Positions 59,568-64,000 of a DNA stretch of 64,000 nucleotides are shown in pieces. The position numbers were made by a program, and so were the translations under genes. The notes under the pieces are model-generated. The model had not been told where the DNA came from and did no database searches. It saw only the letters and a list, made by a program, of their open reading frames with translations. Origin of the DNA: Ligustrum vulgare. Taxonomy: Eukaryota; Streptophyta; Magnoliopsida; Lamiales; Oleaceae. Where the stretch lies: the NCBI GenBank assembly GCA_963555705.1, contig OY743168.1, positions 99,527,925 through 99,591,924 of the forward strand. The letters run 5' to 3'. Position 1 is the stretch's first letter. Each line of letters starts with the position of its first letter.

Positions 59568-62500
59568 ATGGCGGAGTCTTCAAGTTCTTCAGACGATCAT
59601 AGTACTGCCCAAACAAAAAGGACAAGAGGGCCGACTATGTGTAAGAAAATTAAGAAGGAAGGGCAAGAAATCAATGTTATTGAGTTAGATGAAAAAAATA
59701 GGTCGATCGGACCAGGAAAGAATAATTTCAAAGCTTTTATAGGGTCTTTGGTCCGTATTCATGTTGACATAAACATCAGTGATTGGCACAAAGTGGATCA
59801 AGGCCTTAAGGATATGATGTGGGAAGAAATCAAGGTGCTATCACTTTATACATAATGAATTGAACATTAATCGTAATATTTTTTTATAACATCGCATATT
59901 ATCCTTATCTTTCAGAGGGAGTTCAACATCCCCGATGACCGTCGTCTGAAATCAAGTGTTTTGAAAGTTGCGGGGATGCGATGGAAAGATTTTAAGACAA
60001 GGCTGGTTCATAAGTACATTACACATGACCACCCAAAATATAAATCCCCTACGCAGCTTTATGATTTCTTATCTGAAGAGCAATGGGAGTTGTTCGAGAA
60101 AGAACGACAAACAGAGCAATTTAAGGTATATTGAAATGTACGCATATGATTTATTGAGTTGAAAAACTAAAAATATATTATTTTATTCAGGAGAAAAGTA
60201 AGAAGGCTAGAGATAGTCAAATGCGAAATGAGCATCCCCATTATTTGGGCTCAGCAGGTTATGTGGGGATGAAGCCACAATGGCTAGTAAGCGACCCATT
60301 ATCTTCTTGCACTTCATGTGATATGATTAGCTCCTCAATTGTAAGCGAGGATCGCAGTTTAGATTGGGTTCAAGCTAGATCAAAAAAGAAAGAAGATGGA
60401 ACTTACTACATCCCCAACGAGAAAACTAGGGGGTGTTTGACAAAATTGTAAGTATATCTTCTCGGTTTTTCATATTTTCAATTCAAATTTACTTTAATAC
60501 TTGTATTTAGTTTTCAGTTTTTTTTTTTTTTTAACAGGTAGAAAAAGCCGAGCAGGCCACACAGGGGACATTTGTGGCAAGTAGGCAACATGATATTTTA
60601 AGTGAAGCCCTTGGGAAGGAGGATCATCCTGGTAGGGTGAGGGGGTATGCCGTGTATGTCACCACGAGGGATGTTTACGGCAAGCCGGACGATTACCTCA
60701 GACGATCGTGTGGGGTTGTTTCAGTAGATGACATTAAGGAGATAATCAGGCACGAGATGGAGGATAGCATTACCGAGAAGGTCAGGCATCAAACCATGTC
60801 GGAGATGCAAAGTAAATTCGACAGTATGCAAAGTGCGTACCATAGTATGCAGAGTAAATACGATGCTATCCTCCAGTGCTTGGGCCTAAATGTTGATGCC
60901 GAGGTGGACGTAACTCCACACCCCCGACCTCTAACTCGAAGCAGTTGTCATTCCGTGAATCCAGACCCATTTGATGGGCTTCAGGTACTTAATGCTAAAT
61001 TATTTAAGTTTTTTTTTAATATTGCTTATTTCATTTCAAATGGAAAGTGATGACTTATATGTTCAATTATATATGTTGAAAAATAGAAGCCGATTCCTTG
61101 TCGTCTCGCCGTAAGTCATGATGGTGAGAAACAAATAGTGGCCAGCGGAATGGTTTATCCGTCCGGACCCGACACTGTGGTGCATCATCATCCACTCTGG
61201 CTTGATCATGTGAAGGTGTCCGTTGACCATGTCGTAGATGGTGCGGAAGCGTTCTATCTTCCAGTGCCATCTCAACATCACACCACGGTGGGGGGAAGGT
61301 ATTGGAAGTTTTTTTCAATGGCTGAAGGAGTTGGTTATTTTTGGAGAGGTAATAATGTTTAGTTACATAAAGATTATGTCGATATTAATTTCTTTTAAAA
61401 TTGTGTTAGAAGTGTTATAATGATAAAAATTGTCTTCTTGCAGGAAGAGGCACCGAAAAAGCTAAAAAAATCTAACGAACGGAAAAAGCCTCAAAGTTTT
61501 GAATTGTCATCTACCCAGCGACCTGCAATTGTCGACGATGAGATGTTACAACGTCTAGGTGACAAATGCAAAATGTTGAACACTCTAGTCCTTCAATTGC
61601 CTGTTGGTGATGACTTCTACCAGGTGCCCATAGATGCCTCTGTGTTCAACTGTGCATTCGACGATGGTATTTTTGTTACAGTCGGAGACATCACCGATTT
61701 GCTAACGATGCAATGGTTGGATAGATCTATCTTACAAATATTTTCATTGTAAGACTTCTGATCAGAAATTATAACTTGACTTTAAATCATTATTTTATTT
61801 ATATTTATTGGTTTAATTATTTTTAGGTACCTCCATGAGATGTGTCATGAATACGGTATTGAATCAATTGGATTCATGTCTCCGACACACATTGCATCGG
61901 TTTCGGTAAGAACAAATGCAGATGGTGTTGTAACTTACATGGACAACACCATGAGGGCAATGCAAAGTAAGAAGTTCATTATAGCACCGTATTTTCAGGA
62001 GTAAGACCACTGACATTCTCTCTTTTTTTACCTAATTTGAATCATATATGTTTAAAGTTGTATTTACACGTTCATAATACGTAGGAACCACTGGATGTTG
62101 CTAGTGATTTCTCCTCAGAAGAATACGATGTACTTCTTGGATTCAGCTGGTGCATATAAGCGTGACTTAGATATCAAGGCGCTATTGAATACGTAAGTTA
62201 TGATAATTTTTCATGAAATAATTGTGGAGTTGTGGTGAAATTGATTGTGGAGTTGTGGTAAAATTGATGAATTTCTGTTGTGATTGTTGAGAATTTATTT
62301 CAATAGCAACTTGCCTCTTTACAGGTTAGATAAATTCAATTTATAGGGGAGGCTCTGGCAAAATTTCTGTAGAAAATTTAGAGTATTTTTTTTTTGGTAA
62401 CTTGTTCATATAATTTATTATAATTTTAGGGCTTTCAAAATGTATTGGGTCCAAGGAGGTGTTAGGACGAAAGGAAATACAACGTGGCTAAAAATAAAGG

Positions 62501-62819
62501 TACGAAAACACATTTAAAATTTATTGTAATGTTTTGAATTATTTTCATATTCTATTAAGTTTGATTATTCATGTTAGTTTTCAATGTGAAAATTCCAGTG
62601 TCCATGTATAAGATAGTCACAGAACACTTCCAGCTTCCTTCGTTAGAAAATGTATAAGTAATTTAAATGAGAGTTTTTAATTAAGACTTTATATTTTATT
62701 ATAAAATAACTAATAATATGTTTTGATTGTTTGTAGGCATTTAAAAAATACTACTCAACGGAGGAAATCTTTGAGATTCAAAATTTATGGGCCAAATATT
62801 TCGTTGATAGGTGTGTGTA
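59568..62819 (+). pseudogene. CACTA-carried gene: transposase-24-like, DUF8039-like and Ulp1-protease-like segments
   Basis: Exons 59568-59834, 59916-60125, 60191-60449, 60538-60984, 61087 to about 61340, 61444 to about 61750, then 61828 onward, with GT-AG borders. The first part (MWEEIKREFNIPDDRR, VAGMRWKDFKTRL, EEQWELFEKE, SKKARDSQMRNEHPH) is the plant En/Spm transposase-24 type, a DNA-binding accessory rather than the catalytic transposase. The middle block with PIPCRLAVSHDG, VHHHPLW and LPVPSQHHTTVGG is DUF8039-like. The last part (NHWMLLVISP, MYFLDSAG) is a Ulp1/C48 SUMO-protease fold with its His and Asp; the catalytic Cys block expected after WVQGGVRTKGNTTW has decayed. Shifts occur near 60538 and 61298. 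Confidence 0.75.
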
Positions 62820-63099
62820 AAATGACGCGTATCCAAACTTAAATTTACATATTTGTATAATAAAACAACAATCTTGTATATATAATTGTTCTCTATTTAA
62901 TTTTATTATGTATATGTCGATTATATGTATATTTGATGATGCACATGTGGAAAATGTTCAGGTCATCGCGTGCCACGTCCAAATGACTGCAGGTCATGAC
63001 ATGCAGCGTCCAAATGACTGCAGGCCATGACCTGCAGCGGCCTTAGGTGAATACCTGCAGCGGCCTGGGTCACTGCAGGTGTGAAAACGAAAAAAAAAA

Positions 63100-63508
63100 A
63101 AAAAAATACTTTAGGCGTCGGTTCTAAAGTTTGAACCGACGCCTAAAAGTAAATTTTTTTTTTTCAACTTTAAGCGTCGGTTATTTAATAATCGACGCAA
63201 CCGACGCCTCAAAATAATTTTTTTTTTCAACTTTAAGCGTCGGTTATTAAAAAATCAACGCATAAAGTCGAACTTTAGGCGTCAGTTCTAAAGTTTGAAC
63301 CGACGCCTAAAAATAATTTTTTTTTTCTACTTTAAGCGTATGTTTTTTAGGTTATTAAAAAATCGACACATAAAGTCGAACTTTATGCGTCGATTAACAA
63401 CCGACGCCTAAAGTCAAAACTTTAGGCGTCTGCGTCATAGGCGTCGCCCCTACAACCGACGCCTATGCCCTTTTACAACCGACGCCTTTTCCACTTTCTG
63501 TACTAGTG
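63100..63508. repeat. right subterminal repeats of the CACTA element
   Basis: About ten GCGTCGGTT or AACCGACGC units, often as inverted pairs such as GGCGTCGGTTCTAAAG facing GAACCGACGCC, separated by A/T runs. The end is GACGCCTTTTCCACTTTC and TGTACTAGTG. Confidence 0.9.
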
Positions 63509-63511
63509 ATT

Positions 63512-64000
63512 TTTTATTCTTTCTTTGTTTTCAGGTCCTAAACAAGGTAAGTAACACTGCAAATTTGGAAAATAGTCTTAAATGCTACTTCGTGCAAAAA
63601 AATTACTTGATATTTTAACTTGTTCCTGTCTTGTTAAAGTATTTACTTGCATTATTACATTCATTATGTTATCCCACTTGGTATTACGCCTTATGGGGCT
63701 TGACTTGCTATACTTGAATTATGTGAAACTCTTCCCCGCTTGAAATTCATGATAATTGTATCAAGATTTCAAATCCTGCTTGAATTTTTGCGCCCACGGG
63801 ATAACATATGTTTTGTAATACTAGCCCTCTTGAAACTCAATGTTTTCAAATGAAAAATGTGTTAAGTGTTGAATACATTTGTATTCATATTTTCCATATT
63901 TTATTGCAGATGCTTGATCGTGTTTACTTTAAATTTGTCTCTCGCGAGTGGAAAGCTTCAGATGATTGGCTGACTTATATGTATATTACGAAGACAGAGA
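63512..64000 (+). other. flank of the CACTA element with possible exon at the window end
   Basis: After TTGCAG at about 63909 a frame runs to the window edge: MLDRVYFKFVSREWKAS, then WLTYMYITKTE. A short exon-like piece bounded by TTTTCAG and GTAAG is at about 63534-63549. I do not recognise the protein. Confidence 0.35.

Larger units (their letters stand above)
58695..63508 (+). mobile_element. CACTA (En/Spm) transposon
   Basis: It starts CACTAGTACA (58695) and ends TGTACTAGTG (63508), with the 3 bp duplication ATT at 58692-58694 and 63509-63511. Subterminal arrays of GGCGTCGGTT in both orientations mark both ends. Inside is one spliced, decayed gene; no TNP2-type transposase was found in 4.8 kb, so it would need a helper. 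Confidence 0.93.

Overview
The window is repeat-rich eudicot-type nuclear DNA. The evidence is spliced plant genes with GT-AG introns, plant-type histone H3.3, and plant lineages of Ty1/copia, Ty3/gypsy (Tekay/Del and Tat), Helitron, Mutator (FAR1-like), CACTA and MITE elements. I see no intact ordinary host gene. Nearly everything is a transposable element or a gene fragment, and several elements are nested, with target-site duplications (TSDs) that can be read directly.

Layout. 1-1183: 3' end of a Ty1/copia element. 2199-2282: one exon resembling malonyl-CoA decarboxylase. 3939-8942: a decayed Helitron Rep/helicase gene, followed by a duplicated piece of it fused to a histone H3.3 fragment (9388-10055) and to exons of a TPR-protein gene. 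The next TPR exon lies at 22648, and an intron-containing H3.3 pseudogene (20936-21717) sits in the gap. Introns are kept, so these look like DNA-level captures by the Helitron; a candidate Helitron 3' end is at 24169.

Inside that TPR intron lies a complete, very young LTR element (10641-20688, TSD AGTAA). It has 3.3 kb LTRs and a 3.4 kb interior with no gag or pol, so it is LARD-like. Its interior carries, antisense to the element, two open reading frames: an intronless cytokinin-activating LOG-type protein (15158-15811) and a basic zinc-finger protein (16152-16718) resembling the small nucleic-acid-binding proteins of filamentous plant RNA viruses. Each has its own TATA-like box, and three tandem, covarying hairpins lie beyond the LOG gene. 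This is the most unusual part of the window.

24640-44630: a 20 kb Tat-lineage gypsy element on the minus strand (TSD AAAGC). It is internally deleted, has an antisense accessory gene (36073-38862), and is interrupted by a second Tekay/Del-type element (25677-35666, TSD CCCAC) whose pol is ruined although its LTRs are nearly identical. The second element shares non-coding interior sequence with the LARD but lacks the LOG/zinc-finger cargo, so it serves as an empty-site comparison.

44901-56055: two FAR1/Mutator-type transposase pseudogenes. The second lies in a complete MULE (50766-56055, 46 bp TIRs, 9 bp TSD) that also encodes a GRF-zinc-finger protein. A fold-back MITE and satellite-like repeats lie between them. 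58695-63508: a CACTA element (TSD ATT) with GGCGTCGGTT subterminal arrays and a decayed gene joining plant transposase-24, DUF8039-like and Ulp1-protease-like segments. Family names come from motif recognition by eye; no search was run.
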